DNA of 64,000 bases from contig NZ_CAJFCN010000012.1 of assembly GCF_904063055.1 (NCBI RefSeq), forward strand, positions 62,001 to 126,000. The letters run 5' to 3'. This DNA is from Pseudomonas paracarnis. GTDB taxonomy: Bacteria > Pseudomonadota > Gammaproteobacteria > Pseudomonadales > Pseudomonadaceae. This document shows positions 42,214 through 49,747 of the stretch, in pieces. Below the pieces are notes generated by a model that saw only the letters and a list, made by a program, of their open reading frames with translations, had not been told where the DNA came from and ran no database searches. Numbering within the stretch: position 1 is the stretch's first letter; each line of letters starts with the position of its first letter. Made by a program: the position numbers and the translations under genes.

Positions 42214-42765
42214 CTAGGAGTGAATGAAGCTGCTCACGTACTCCGCCTTGATCACGGGCAGTTCGATCCCATGGATCAAGCCGGCGGTCAGCGCTTGTTG
42301 CGGATCAAGAATGCGGGGCGCGGCGATCAGGTACTTTTCAGTCTCCAGTTTTTCGACGGCATCAGCGGTGCGCTCGGCTACGATGCGTGCGTACAACTGC
42401 AAGTCGTAATCGAGGCTCATCGCGTATTCGGACATTCGCGAATGGTCAACCGCGCCTTGCACATGCCAGTGGAAGGGGTGGAACAGGAATTTGCTGTGCT
42501 TGCAGGCGGTCCTGCGCTCACCAGCCAGAAAGATGATATTGCCCATGGATTCCACGGTGCCGAGGTTATGGGTATGCACCGGAATCGGCAGGGACAATAA
42601 AAAGTTGTACATCGTAAAGCCGTAGCTGCATTCACCACCCATGGTGGCGATATTCAGTACCAGGCCCTGGGCATCTTGTTGTACGGCCAACGAGGCTTTT
42701 TCAATCAGTTGGCTGCACGTAGAAGCGGTGACCGGTGCGGTGAAGTTGATAATGTGTAAAGGCAT
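42214..42765 (-). CDS. ClpP/crotonase-fold serine protease-like protein
   Basis: 183 residues from the ATG at 42765 (GAGGG upstream). It resembles ClpP: NFTAPVTASTCSQLIEKASL, the oxyanion Gly-Gly in IATMGGECSYGFTMYNFL, a serine in TVESMGNIIFLAGERR placed like the ClpP nucleophile, and a histidine in LFHPFHW. The C-terminal aspartate would lie in LDPQQALTAGLIHGIE, as in ClpP (TAxxAxxYGLID). It is not the housekeeping clpP (no clpX nearby). It lies among KGG and DUF2934 genes, so a stress role is likely. Confidence 0.8.
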   Translation of the reverse strand: MPLHIINFTAPVTASTCSQLIEKASLAVQQDAQGLVLNIATMGGECSYGFTMYNFLLSLPIPVHTHNLGTVESMGNIIFLAGERRTACKHSKFLFHPFHWHVQGAVDHSRMSEYAMSLDYDLQLYARIVAERTADAVEKLETEKYLIAAPRILDPQQALTAGLIHGIELPVIKAEYVSSFIHS

Positions 42766-42818
42766 GGTGTCCCTCATCAATGAAAGCAGGGGAGCACGGC
42801 TCCCCTGCATCAAGCACA

Positions 42819-43169
42819 TCAGCTTTTGCGTCCGCCGCCGTGGCTGTGTTCGCCACCTTTACGCCCGGCTTCGGAAGCTTTTTCACGGTCGTTGGCAAAA
42901 TTGCCGCCACTGTTCTGGCCGCCTTTGCTGCCCGCCTCGGCGGCGCGTTCGGGGTCATTCTTGAAATTGCCCCCGCTGTTCTGGCCGCCTTTGCTGCCGG
43001 CTTCAGCGGCGCGCTCGGGATCGTTCTTGAAGTTCCCGCCACTGTTTTGGCCACCTTTGCTGCCGATCTCCTGATAGAACTCTTTGTCATGGGACGCAGA
43101 AGTGGCCTCGCCGCCTTTTTTACCGGCTTCGCTGACGCTCATGTTGCCTTGCTTGTCTTGAGTAGTCAT
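42819..43169 (-). CDS. KGG-repeat stress protein, long form (copy 2)
   Basis: 116 residues. After MTTQDKQGNMSVSEAGKKGG come units of GGNFKNDPERAAEAGSKGGQ (twice, near identical), then GGNFANDREKASEAGRKGGE and the tail HSHGGGRKS. The two internal units are encoded by 66-bp tandem repeats, so copy number may change by slippage. It precedes the ClpP-like gene by 53 bases on the same strand. Confidence 0.88.
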   Translation of the reverse strand: MTTQDKQGNMSVSEAGKKGGEATSASHDKEFYQEIGSKGGQNSGGNFKNDPERAAEAGSKGGQNSGGNFKNDPERAAEAGSKGGQNSGGNFANDREKASEAGRKGGEHSHGGGRKS

Positions 43170-43497
43170 GTTCAGTTACCTCGTCGTTATGTCGGTAATG
43201 TAACGTTCACTTCGATTGTGCTTGAAGCGTGCACTTGGTCGCGGGCATCAAGCTGCACGATTACAAGTGCCTTTCACACAAGGGTGGCGTTTTAGATGCA
43301 CTTATCGTGGCTTCGGCTTGTTCAGCAAGTTGCTGATGTTCGTAACACGCAGACGTATTAGAACGCAGGCCGGTCCTTGCTTTAGTTTGCACTTCTACAA
43401 TCGGCCTGCGAGCTGGCTCGCCGCGCTGATTATCAATGGACGCACGCATGATCAATGCCCTTTGTTAACAAACGGAACAGCGGTACTGCCCGTGTGG
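43170..43497. other. Gene-free interval
   Basis: About 330 bases between two KGG genes on the same strand. A 64-residue frame exists on the minus strand (43261-43455) but has no ribosome site and no protein-like pattern. I see nothing else. Confidence 0.4.
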
Positions 43498-43674
43498 TCA
43501 GGACTTACGCCCCCCACCATGACTGTTCTGGCCGCCTTTACGCCCGGCTTCCGAGGCTTTCTCGCGGTCGTTGGCGAAGTTGCCGCCAGAGGCCTGTCCA
43601 CCTTTCTTTCCCGCCTGTGATGCTTTTTCGCGATCATTGGCAAAGTTTCCAGGGTTTTTATTGCTCGTCGTCAT
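43498..43674 (-). CDS. KGG-repeat stress protein, copy 3
   Basis: 58 residues, translated here directly because it is short: MTTSNKNPGNFANDREKASQ, AGKKGGQASGGNFANDREKA, then SEAGRKGGQNSHGGGRKS. It is near identical to copy 1 at 31171 (60 residues), and its upstream DNA is also homologous to that of copy 1. The ATG is at 43674; no strong Shine-Dalgarno is seen (GGAGT about 8 bases upstream). The gene belongs to a roughly 400-base duplicated module. Confidence 0.85.
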   Translation of the reverse strand: MTTSNKNPGNFANDREKASQAGKKGGQASGGNFANDREKASEAGRKGGQNSHGGGRKS

Positions 43675-44092
43675 AACAATACTCCAAGTTTTGAAATGTC
43701 GTTTCGCTAGTTGCCCGTTTATGCAACGGACATCTTTTCTGATAAGGGCAAGTGCGCAGATGTTTTGAAATTTTTTAAAAAGGGCGATGAACGGTAGAGT
43801 GGCAGATGAAACTTGTACAAGTAGGCTCAGAAAGTGCCGCTTCGTCTAAGTTTTTCTGCGTCGATTGATATTGAATTAATGGCGACCTTAACGGTTGGTT
43901 TAGCTTTCAATACCCTGTTTGATAGTGGTCATTAAAGGCGCTGGCTCCGCTGGCCGGCGCTCAGCCGCACACTCTGTTGCTGCAGCCCGCACAGACTGCT
44001 TGTATGCTGGCACTCTGGAACCGGTTGCCCCTGTGAGTACCGACGTTCGAATGATGGCTGGAACGGAAACCGGACTTCCTTAAGGTGCTGAC
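43675..44092. other. Shared KGG-upstream module, copy 2, and DGC upstream region
   Basis: The first 240 bases align with 31354-31600. They include GGCGATGAACGGTA at 43783, a hairpin with arms 43808-43818 and 43844-43854, GCCGCTTCGT and ACGGTTGGTTTAG at 43891. In this copy one stem pair is G-C to C-G changed and two pairs are G-T, which would be G-U wobbles in a plus-strand RNA. The rest, up to the diguanylate cyclase start at 44093, has no gene. Confidence 0.55.
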
Positions 44093-45616
44093 GTGAAGCG
44101 TGATACCCGTCTTGTGATGCTGTTGCTGTTGGTGATCGGCTGTTCCCTGACTTCGCTGACGATTTGGAAAGTCCTGTCTTCCCGCGACCGTGCGCTGGCG
44201 GAAGTGGATGTGCATGGCTTGAACCTGACCCAGGCCCTTAACACCTATACCGAAGGCATCGTGCGGCAAAGCTCGTTGCTGTTGCTGGGGCTGGTTGAGC
44301 GCCTGGAAACCGAAGGCAGTGGCCCGGTGCAAATCCAGCGAATCAGCACGCTGATCAACCTACAGCAGCCGCTGATGCCGCAGCTCAGCGGCATCACCAT
44401 TTATGATCATCAGGGCCGGTGGCTGCTGTCTTCCAATCGTGCGATTCCGGAGGGCGCCAATAGCAGTGATCGGGCCTATTTCATCCACCATCGCGACGAT
44501 CCGAGCGCTGAACCTTTTATTGGCCCGCCGATTCAAAGCCGGGCCAACCATGAATGGGTGGTGACCATCAGCCGCCGTTTCAACGACGCGGCCGGCAACT
44601 TCGCTGGCGTGGTCGCTGTGACCCTGGGGGTGGAAAACTTTCTGCGGGTATTCGGCAAGCTCGATGTGGGCCAGGAGGGCGCCATCGGCCTGTCCTACGC
44701 CGACGGCACGTTGCTGGTGCGTTACCCCTTCCGCGAGCAGGACATGGGCCGCAACTTTTCCACCTCGCCTATTTATTCCAAGTACCTCGTCGACCAGCCT
44801 GTGGGCACTGCGGCCTATACCTCCAGCCTGGACGGGGTAGAGCGACTCTATGCCTTTCGCAAAAGCGAAACCCTGCCGCTGATCACCACCGTCGCGTTGG
44901 GCAAGCACGAAGCCCTCGCGGCGTGGCGCATCGAGGCGGCACTGTCAGCGGTCGTGGTGGCGGGGCTGTTGGGGCTGACGGGGTTGATCGGCTGGTTTCT
45001 GATCCTGGATATCCGCAGGCGTACGGCGGCGGAAGAGGCGTTGCGTGTCGCCCAGCAACAGTTGCTCGACTCCAATCGGCAATTGGCGCTATTAGCGAAA
45101 AAGGACGCGCTGACCGGCCTCGCCAACCGCCGCTGTTTTGACGAAACGCTGGCCGTGGAAGCGCGTCGGGCGCAGCGCGAAGGTACGTCGCTGGCATTGC
45201 TGATGCTCGATATCGACCATTTCAAACGCTTTAACGATGCCTTTGGTCACGTCGCGGGAGATGCGTGCTTGCAGGCAGTCAGCACGTTATTGGAAACGTG
45301 CGTGCGGCGCCCGTCGGACCTGGTGGCGCGCTATGGCGGAGAAGAAATGGCGATCATCCTGCCCGCGACTGACAGCACAGGCGCTGCGGTGGTCGCGCAA
45401 CGCATTCTTTCGCGCCTACAGCAGGAGCACATCACACACCCAGGCAGCCCCTTCGGGCGCGTGAGCGTGAGTATCGGCGTTGCGACGGGCATGGGCTCAC
45501 GGCTGGAGCCGGTGTTGGGTTTGGTCGAGGCGGCCGATGCAGCGCTTTACGGTGCGAAGGCGGCGGGGCGCAATGGGTTCAACGTGCATCCTGCGCACGT
45601 GACGTCGAGCGGCTGA
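44093..45616 (+). CDS. Diguanylate cyclase with periplasmic dCache-type sensor
   Basis: 507 residues. Membrane helix (VMLLLLVIGCSLTSLTIWKV), a large periplasmic double-Cache-like region (about 35-280; ISTLINLQQPLMPQLSGITI, DRAYFIHH, FIGPPI, WVVTISRRFND), second helix (LSAVVVAGLLGLTGLIGWFL), coiled coil and GGDEF domain. The active site reads RYGGEEM (Gly415-Glu418), and RPSD five residues before it is a complete inhibitory I-site, so it should make c-di-GMP and be product-inhibited. Start codon is GTG with AAGG upstream. It lies 1.1 kb from the EAL phosphodiesterase of the fimbrial locus. Confidence 0.92.
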   Translation: MKRDTRLVMLLLLVIGCSLTSLTIWKVLSSRDRALAEVDVHGLNLTQALNTYTEGIVRQSSLLLLGLVERLETEGSGPVQIQRISTLINLQQPLMPQLSGITIYDHQGRWLLSSNRAIPEGANSSDRAYFIHHRDDPSAEPFIGPPIQSRANHEWVVTISRRFNDAAGNFAGVVAVTLGVENFLRVFGKLDVGQEGAIGLSYADGTLLVRYPFREQDMGRNFSTSPIYSKYLVDQPVGTAAYTSSLDGVERLYAFRKSETLPLITTVALGKHEALAAWRIEAALSAVVVAGLLGLTGLIGWFLILDIRRRTAAEEALRVAQQQLLDSNRQLALLAKKDALTGLANRRCFDETLAVEARRAQREGTSLALLMLDIDHFKRFNDAFGHVAGDACLQAVSTLLETCVRRPSDLVARYGGEEMAIILPATDSTGAAVVAQRILSRLQQEHITHPGSPFGRVSVSIGVATGMGSRLEPVLGLVEAADAALYGAKAAGRNGFNVHPAHVTSSG

Positions 45617-45643
45617 AACGGCTTTTACCTGGGTATGCGCGGC

Positions 45644-45793
45644 TCACATCCCAAGCGTCGGGATCATGAGTTCGCCGCACTCCATCAGTTGGCCAGCGGT
45701 GACTTGCAACTGCGGGGTGGGTTTGGCCGCATAGCCTGCGATGAAGCCGGCACTTAGCAGTGCCAGGCAGAGGACGGCTTTTTTCACAAGCAT
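45644..45793 (-). CDS. Very small exported protein
   Basis: 49 residues: a hydrophobic N-terminal segment (MLVKKAVLCLALLSAGFIAG) followed by a short polar tail with one cysteine (MECGELMIPTLGM). It looks like a small membrane or periplasmic peptide. No function known; supported by signal-like sequence only. Confidence 0.5.
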   Translation of the reverse strand: MLVKKAVLCLALLSAGFIAGYAAKPTPQLQVTAGQLMECGELMIPTLGM

Positions 45794-45883
45794 GCGCAGG
45801 GTCTCGATCGGTTCAAAAGGGTGAACCACAGATTGTGCGTTCGAGAAAAGGTTCCCGCCCGCGCAGAAGGCACCTTATGGAGC

Positions 45884-46339
45884 TCAGCGAATGAACCTGA
45901 CGTACACACGTTCAGGGTCGTTATCGTCCAGATTCTCGATCTGCCCGCTGGGAATAAAGCCGGCTTTCGTCAGCAGGGCCTGGGACGCGCCGTTGGAGGC
46001 ATTGGTCGATGCGAACAGCTTGGGCGTCTTGCAGGCTGCTTCGGCCGCTGACAGCAGACGAAGGGCGACGCCTTGGCGCTGGTACAGCGGTGAAACCACC
46101 ACCAGCGCAATAAACCCATGGTTGAAAAAGTCGTGGGTGAGCACCAGGTAGCCGGCGCACACGTTAGCGTCGGCGGCTACCAAGCATTGCTGGCGAACCA
46201 CGGCGTCATAGATAAACACACGACGGCTGGCATGCTCGGTTGCGTAGGCATCCAGTGCGACCAAGGCATGCACATCGTCGGGGGTGGCTTGGCGGATCAG
46301 CCAGTGTGGGGCAGCGGGGGGCAGAAGGTATTCAGCCAT
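45884..46339 (-). CDS. GNAT-family N-acetyltransferase
   Basis: 151 residues. The pattern is of the Gcn5 fold: IRQATPDDVHALVALDAYAT at the N-terminus, FIALVVVSPLYQRQGVALRL (acetyl-CoA pyrophosphate loop, Q/R-x-x-G-x-A variant), LFASTNASNGASQALLTKAG and the C-terminal strand ERVYVRFI. Substrate unknown. The ATG at 46339 (MAEYLLP) is preferred over an upstream ATG. Confidence 0.82.
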   Translation of the reverse strand: MAEYLLPPAAPHWLIRQATPDDVHALVALDAYATEHASRRVFIYDAVVRQQCLVAADANVCAGYLVLTHDFFNHGFIALVVVSPLYQRQGVALRLLSAAEAACKTPKLFASTNASNGASQALLTKAGFIPSGQIENLDDNDPERVYVRFIR

Positions 46340-46396
46340 GGTCGTTAAGCATCCTCTGTTTAAACACTTCATTACCCCTCGAGCTTGATTACATCG

Positions 46397-46438
46397 TCAC
46401 GACAGCGAACGCGCCGCCTTATCGATAGCATATCGTCC
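46397..46438 (-). pseudogene. 3' fragment of an alpha/beta hydrolase gene
   Basis: On the minus strand the bases encode AIDKAARSLS and stop, against FIDRAARSLS at the end of the intact hydrolase at 60551. The stop codon and the 27 bases before it match that gene at 28 of 30 positions. Everything upstream is missing: it breaks directly into the AraC fragment. Confidence 0.6.
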
Positions 46439-46439
46439 G

Positions 46440-46604
46440 CGGCAACTGATGCTCAATCAGGTCTTGGACGCAGGCCAGGCGAGCAGCCCGGTGGGCTATG
46501 AAAGCGCCTCGCAATTGAGCCGCGAATACAAGCGACTGTTTGGCGCGCCGCCCTTACGGGATAGCCGGCGTATGCGTGATGGGGCGGATGCTGCTCAATA
46601 AAGG
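46440..46604 (+). pseudogene. 3' fragment of an AraC-family regulator gene
   Basis: About 54 codons: RQLMLNQVLDAGQASSPVGY, ESASQLSREYKRLFGAPPLR, then DSRRMRDGADAAQ and stop. The VGYES-x-SQ-x-SREY-x-RLFG core is the second helix-turn-helix of YqhC-type AraC regulators. No start or N-terminal part remains. It directly abuts the hydrolase fragment on the other strand. Confidence 0.65.
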
Positions 46605-46627
46605 CTGATGGCAGCCACGCTGGCTTT

Positions 46628-46641
46628 TAGTCCCAGTCCTA
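46628..46641. promoter_or_regulatory. Weak RcsB-box-like site before the EAL gene
   Basis: TAGTCCCAGTCCTA matches the fimbrial-promoter palindrome TAGGAGCACTCCTA at 10 of 14 positions, with the TCCTA half intact. It lies 65 bases before the EAL gene start. Listed as a candidate only. Confidence 0.3.
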
Positions 46642-46706
46642 TTTGTTTCTTTTTTGGCGCTGATAAGCTTTTTCCCTGAAGAAATAGTCTCGGGAAATTC
46701 CTTGTC

Positions 46707-48056
46707 ATGATCCTAAATGTCGCCGTGCCCAACGAGTTCAGCGCGTTACGTGTAATCACGCTGGCATCCGATGCGGCGTGCGCACATCGGCTTGCATCCG
46801 CATTGAGTGGCATGGGGGTCTTGCCCCTGGCCAACGTCGACTCCCTGGATGCGCTGCAAGCGTGGCTGGATGATTATCCGGTCGACGTCATCGTGAGTGA
46901 AATTCGCCCTGAATGCGGCGATGGCTTGATGTTGCCCAGCCTGCTCAAGGCACGTCTCGAGTCTGGCAAACTGGCCCAGTTTCCAGGGATTTTGTGGATG
47001 GGCGAAACCACGCTGGGCGCGCCGGGTGGGGCCGCTGACGGTGCACGTACGTCTGCGCGTGAAAGGTCGGCCAAGCCGCTGTGGATCAAGTACTTGGGTG
47101 GAGTCGCCGTCAGCGCCCTGGAATCCCATGCCCGTTTGGCAAGGGCGGCGGGCATTTTCGTCGAGATCGTGCGCGAAGGCGGTACCCTGGACTTGGGCGA
47201 TGCATTGCGCGCCACGGTATTGACCCGCGTGCAACCCGACCCCTCGCTACGCAAAAATACCTTCGACGCCCTGGCCGAAGATGAGGTGATCCATGCGCTG
47301 ACGACTGGCGACGGGCTGCGCTTTGTGTTTCAACCGCAGTTCGAATTGCTCAGCCGACGCATTGTGGGGGCCGAAGCGTTGGTGCGCTGGAAGCACCCCC
47401 GCTTTGGTGAAGTACCGCCTTCGGTACTGATGCCTTTGGTCAACCGCCTGGGCCTGGATTTGCTGTTGTTCAGCCTGGTGGAGATGTGGACGATCAAGGT
47501 CATGCTGTCGCTCAAGCGCGCGAACATCCAGATTCCCATTGCCGTAAATGCTTCGGCCAAGACGATTTGTACGCCCAACTTCGCCGATCGCCTGGCAGCC
47601 AGAATGCGGCAGGCAGAGCTGCCCAATCGCCTGCTCAAGATCGAGCTGACCGAAGACGTGCCCGAACCCAATGAGTTGTATCTGTCGGCCTCGTTGACCG
47701 CTATTCGAGCCAAGGGCTTCCAGGTGTCGATGGATGATTTCGGCACAGGGGCGGCGACCTTCGCCTTGCTGGCAAACCTGTCGTTTGACGAGATGAAAAT
47801 CGATGGCTCGTTTGTCCGGGGGGTCGAACAGCATTCCTCGTCACGTAATGTCATCGCCGGCATCGTCAACTGGGCGCGGCTGCTCAACCTGAGCCTGGTG
47901 GCGGAGGGGATCGAGGATGAGTCGACGATCCCGTTGCTGCACCGTTTGGGCTGCCGGGTTGGACAAGGCTATGCCTTGGCGCGGCCGATGGAAATCGATG
48001 CCTTCCTGAACTTTGTGACCCAACAGAACAGCAACGGCGCCTCGGCAATTGAGTGA
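46707..48056 (+). CDS. EAL phosphodiesterase with N-terminal pseudo-receiver (PvrR/RocR-like)
   Basis: 449 residues. The N-terminal part (about 10-125) has a receiver-like layout, but the phosphoacceptor position reads VDVIVSEIRPECGDG, so glutamate replaces aspartate. The C-terminal EAL domain looks complete: GAEALVRW with Glu223, NASAKT, ELTED, MDDFGTG, KIDGSFV, EGIED and GQGYALARPM, so c-di-GMP hydrolysis is expected. In P. aeruginosa the EAL regulators RocR and PvrR act with RocS/PvrS kinases on cup fimbriae. Here it precedes two RcsB-type regulators by about 220 bases. Confidence 0.9.
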   Translation: MILNVAVPNEFSALRVITLASDAACAHRLASALSGMGVLPLANVDSLDALQAWLDDYPVDVIVSEIRPECGDGLMLPSLLKARLESGKLAQFPGILWMGETTLGAPGGAADGARTSARERSAKPLWIKYLGGVAVSALESHARLARAAGIFVEIVREGGTLDLGDALRATVLTRVQPDPSLRKNTFDALAEDEVIHALTTGDGLRFVFQPQFELLSRRIVGAEALVRWKHPRFGEVPPSVLMPLVNRLGLDLLLFSLVEMWTIKVMLSLKRANIQIPIAVNASAKTICTPNFADRLAARMRQAELPNRLLKIELTEDVPEPNELYLSASLTAIRAKGFQVSMDDFGTGAATFALLANLSFDEMKIDGSFVRGVEQHSSSRNVIAGIVNWARLLNLSLVAEGIEDESTIPLLHRLGCRVGQGYALARPMEIDAFLNFVTQQNSNGASAIE

Positions 48057-48276
48057 GCCATACGCTTTTAAGAGCAGTCTGATATTCATCGGGGCGCCAT
48101 TGCATTAAGTTGCGCATCGTCTGATTTTTCAAATGTTCAGTGCTTTTGAATATCCTGCTGCTGAGGCGTAGTCGCTCGGCTGGCGAACTGTGCGCTTGAA
48201 AAGTCGAGAACTAACTAACAGTCGATAAGTTTCGGTTCTCGTCTTTTTGCTCGTTATAAAGAGTGTTCCTTGATCT

Positions 48277-48942
48277 ATGAAACGTTTACACATTGCTTTG
48301 CTGGATGATCATGCAATTGTACGACATGGTTTAGTCAATCGACTGGTACAGGAACCGGACTTTGAAGTGGTCGGCGTGTATAGCCGTAGCCGTGATCTGA
48401 TGGCTGGGCTGGCGACCGAACCGGCTGAGATATTGCTGCTCGATTTTGTGCTCGGCCCCTGCGAGCTGGATGGTATTTCGTTGATTCGCGCGCTGCGCGT
48501 GAAGTTTCCAACCTGCCGGATCCTGATCTTTTCGACGCACCACGATGCGGCGACGGCAATTCTGGCGTTACGGGTGGGCGCACGCGGGTTTCTGGGCAAG
48601 GGCGAGGACATGGAGCAGTTGATCTGCGCAGTCCGCCTGGTGGCCTCGGGCGCGGTGTACTTGAGCCCGGACATGGCCTACCGCGTGGCGGAAGCTACCG
48701 CCGTGAGCTATGACGGCGAGGCCAAAGGCCGGGATGAAGCCCTGCGCTTTGTCAGCCTTTCTGCGCGCGAGCAGGAGGTGATCCGGTGTTACCTGGCCGG
48801 CATGACCATCACGGAAATCGCCGAGAAATTCCACCGCAGTATCAAAACCATCAGCTCGCAAAAAGCCTCCGCATTTCGCAAGTTGGGGGTGATGTCGAAC
48901 AATGAGTTATTCAGGATCAGGCATATTATCGAAGGGGTTTGA
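48277..48942 (+). CDS. RcsB/BvgA-type LuxR-family response regulator, copy 1
   Basis: 221 residues. Receiver with Asp10/Asp11 (ALLDDHAIVRHGL), phosphoacceptor Asp56 (LLLDFVLGP) and Lys in FLGKGED; C-terminal LuxR helix-turn-helix (LSAREQEVIRCYLAGMTITE, IAEKFHRSIKTISSQKASAF). It is about 65% identical by eye to the next gene (49082), so the two arose by duplication. Probably controlled by one of the two hybrid kinases that follow and a likely activator of the fimbrial operon. The promoter region upstream is AT-rich. Confidence 0.92.
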   Translation: MKRLHIALLDDHAIVRHGLVNRLVQEPDFEVVGVYSRSRDLMAGLATEPAEILLLDFVLGPCELDGISLIRALRVKFPTCRILIFSTHHDAATAILALRVGARGFLGKGEDMEQLICAVRLVASGAVYLSPDMAYRVAEATAVSYDGEAKGRDEALRFVSLSAREQEVIRCYLAGMTITEIAEKFHRSIKTISSQKASAFRKLGVMSNNELFRIRHIIEGV

Positions 48943-49081
48943 GCGGCACGAATTCATCTGCTGTGCGCGTGTCATTTTGCGGCTATTGCATATACTCATG
49001 TGCGTATTAGACGTTGTATCGATGAGTTATCCCTGTATTTCGACGGTGCGGTGCGCGCCGGACCGAGAGGGTACGATCACG

Positions 49082-49747
49082 ATGAAAACCATACGCATTG
49101 CGTTATTGGATGACCACGCGGTCGTTCGACATGGCCTTGCCAATACGTTGGCGGCCGAAGCGAACTTTGAAGTGGTTGGCATTTATGAAAAAAGCCGCGA
49201 CTTGATTGCCGGCCTTGTTACGGCACCTGCAGACTTACTGCTCCTGGATTTCTCTCTTAATCCCAATGAGTTGGACGGTGTATCACTGATCCGTGCGTTA
49301 CGCGTCAAATTTCCAAACTGCCATATTCTGATCTTGTCCAGCCATCATGACCCGGCGACAGTGGGCCTGGCCATGCGAGTGGGGGCTCGTGGTTTTGTGG
49401 GTAAGGGCGAAGACATGAGCCAGCTGGTGAAAGCGATTCGCAAAGTCGCAGCGGGCGCTGTGTATTTGAACACCGATATGACCTATCGCTTGGCGGAAAC
49501 GGTCACGGGTGAGACGCGTGAAAGCACCAGCGAGGAGCGCGATGCGCTGGCCCTGGCGGAATTGACGAGCCGCGAGCAGGAAGTCATTCGCTGTTATCTG
49601 GCAGGTATGACCGTGAGTGAAATTGCCGAAAAATTCAATCGCAGCATCAAAACCATCAGCACGCAAAAAACGTCTGCATTCCGCAAGCTTGGGGTGACGT
49701 CTAACAATGAGCTGTTCAAGCTCAACAAGATCATCGGTACTCCATGA
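49082..49747 (+). CDS. RcsB/BvgA-type LuxR-family response regulator, copy 2
   Basis: 221 residues, the same length as copy 1. ALLDDHAVVRHGL, phosphoacceptor Asp56 (LLLDFSLNP), FVGKGED, and the helix-turn-helix LTSREQEVIRCYLAGMTVSE with SIKTISTQKTSAFRKLGV. The ATG at 49082 has GAGAGGG upstream; the open frame extends 5' but without support. The stop overlaps the next gene start by 4 bases (ATGA), so it is translationally coupled to the first hybrid kinase. Confidence 0.92.
   Translation: MKTIRIALLDDHAVVRHGLANTLAAEANFEVVGIYEKSRDLIAGLVTAPADLLLLDFSLNPNELDGVSLIRALRVKFPNCHILILSSHHDPATVGLAMRVGARGFVGKGEDMSQLVKAIRKVAAGAVYLNTDMTYRLAETVTGETRESTSEERDALALAELTSREQEVIRCYLAGMTVSEIAEKFNRSIKTISTQKTSAFRKLGVTSNNELFKLNKIIGTP

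Noticed and set aside
43261..43455. 64-residue minus-strand frame between KGG genes
   Set aside because: No ribosome binding site and no protein-like composition.
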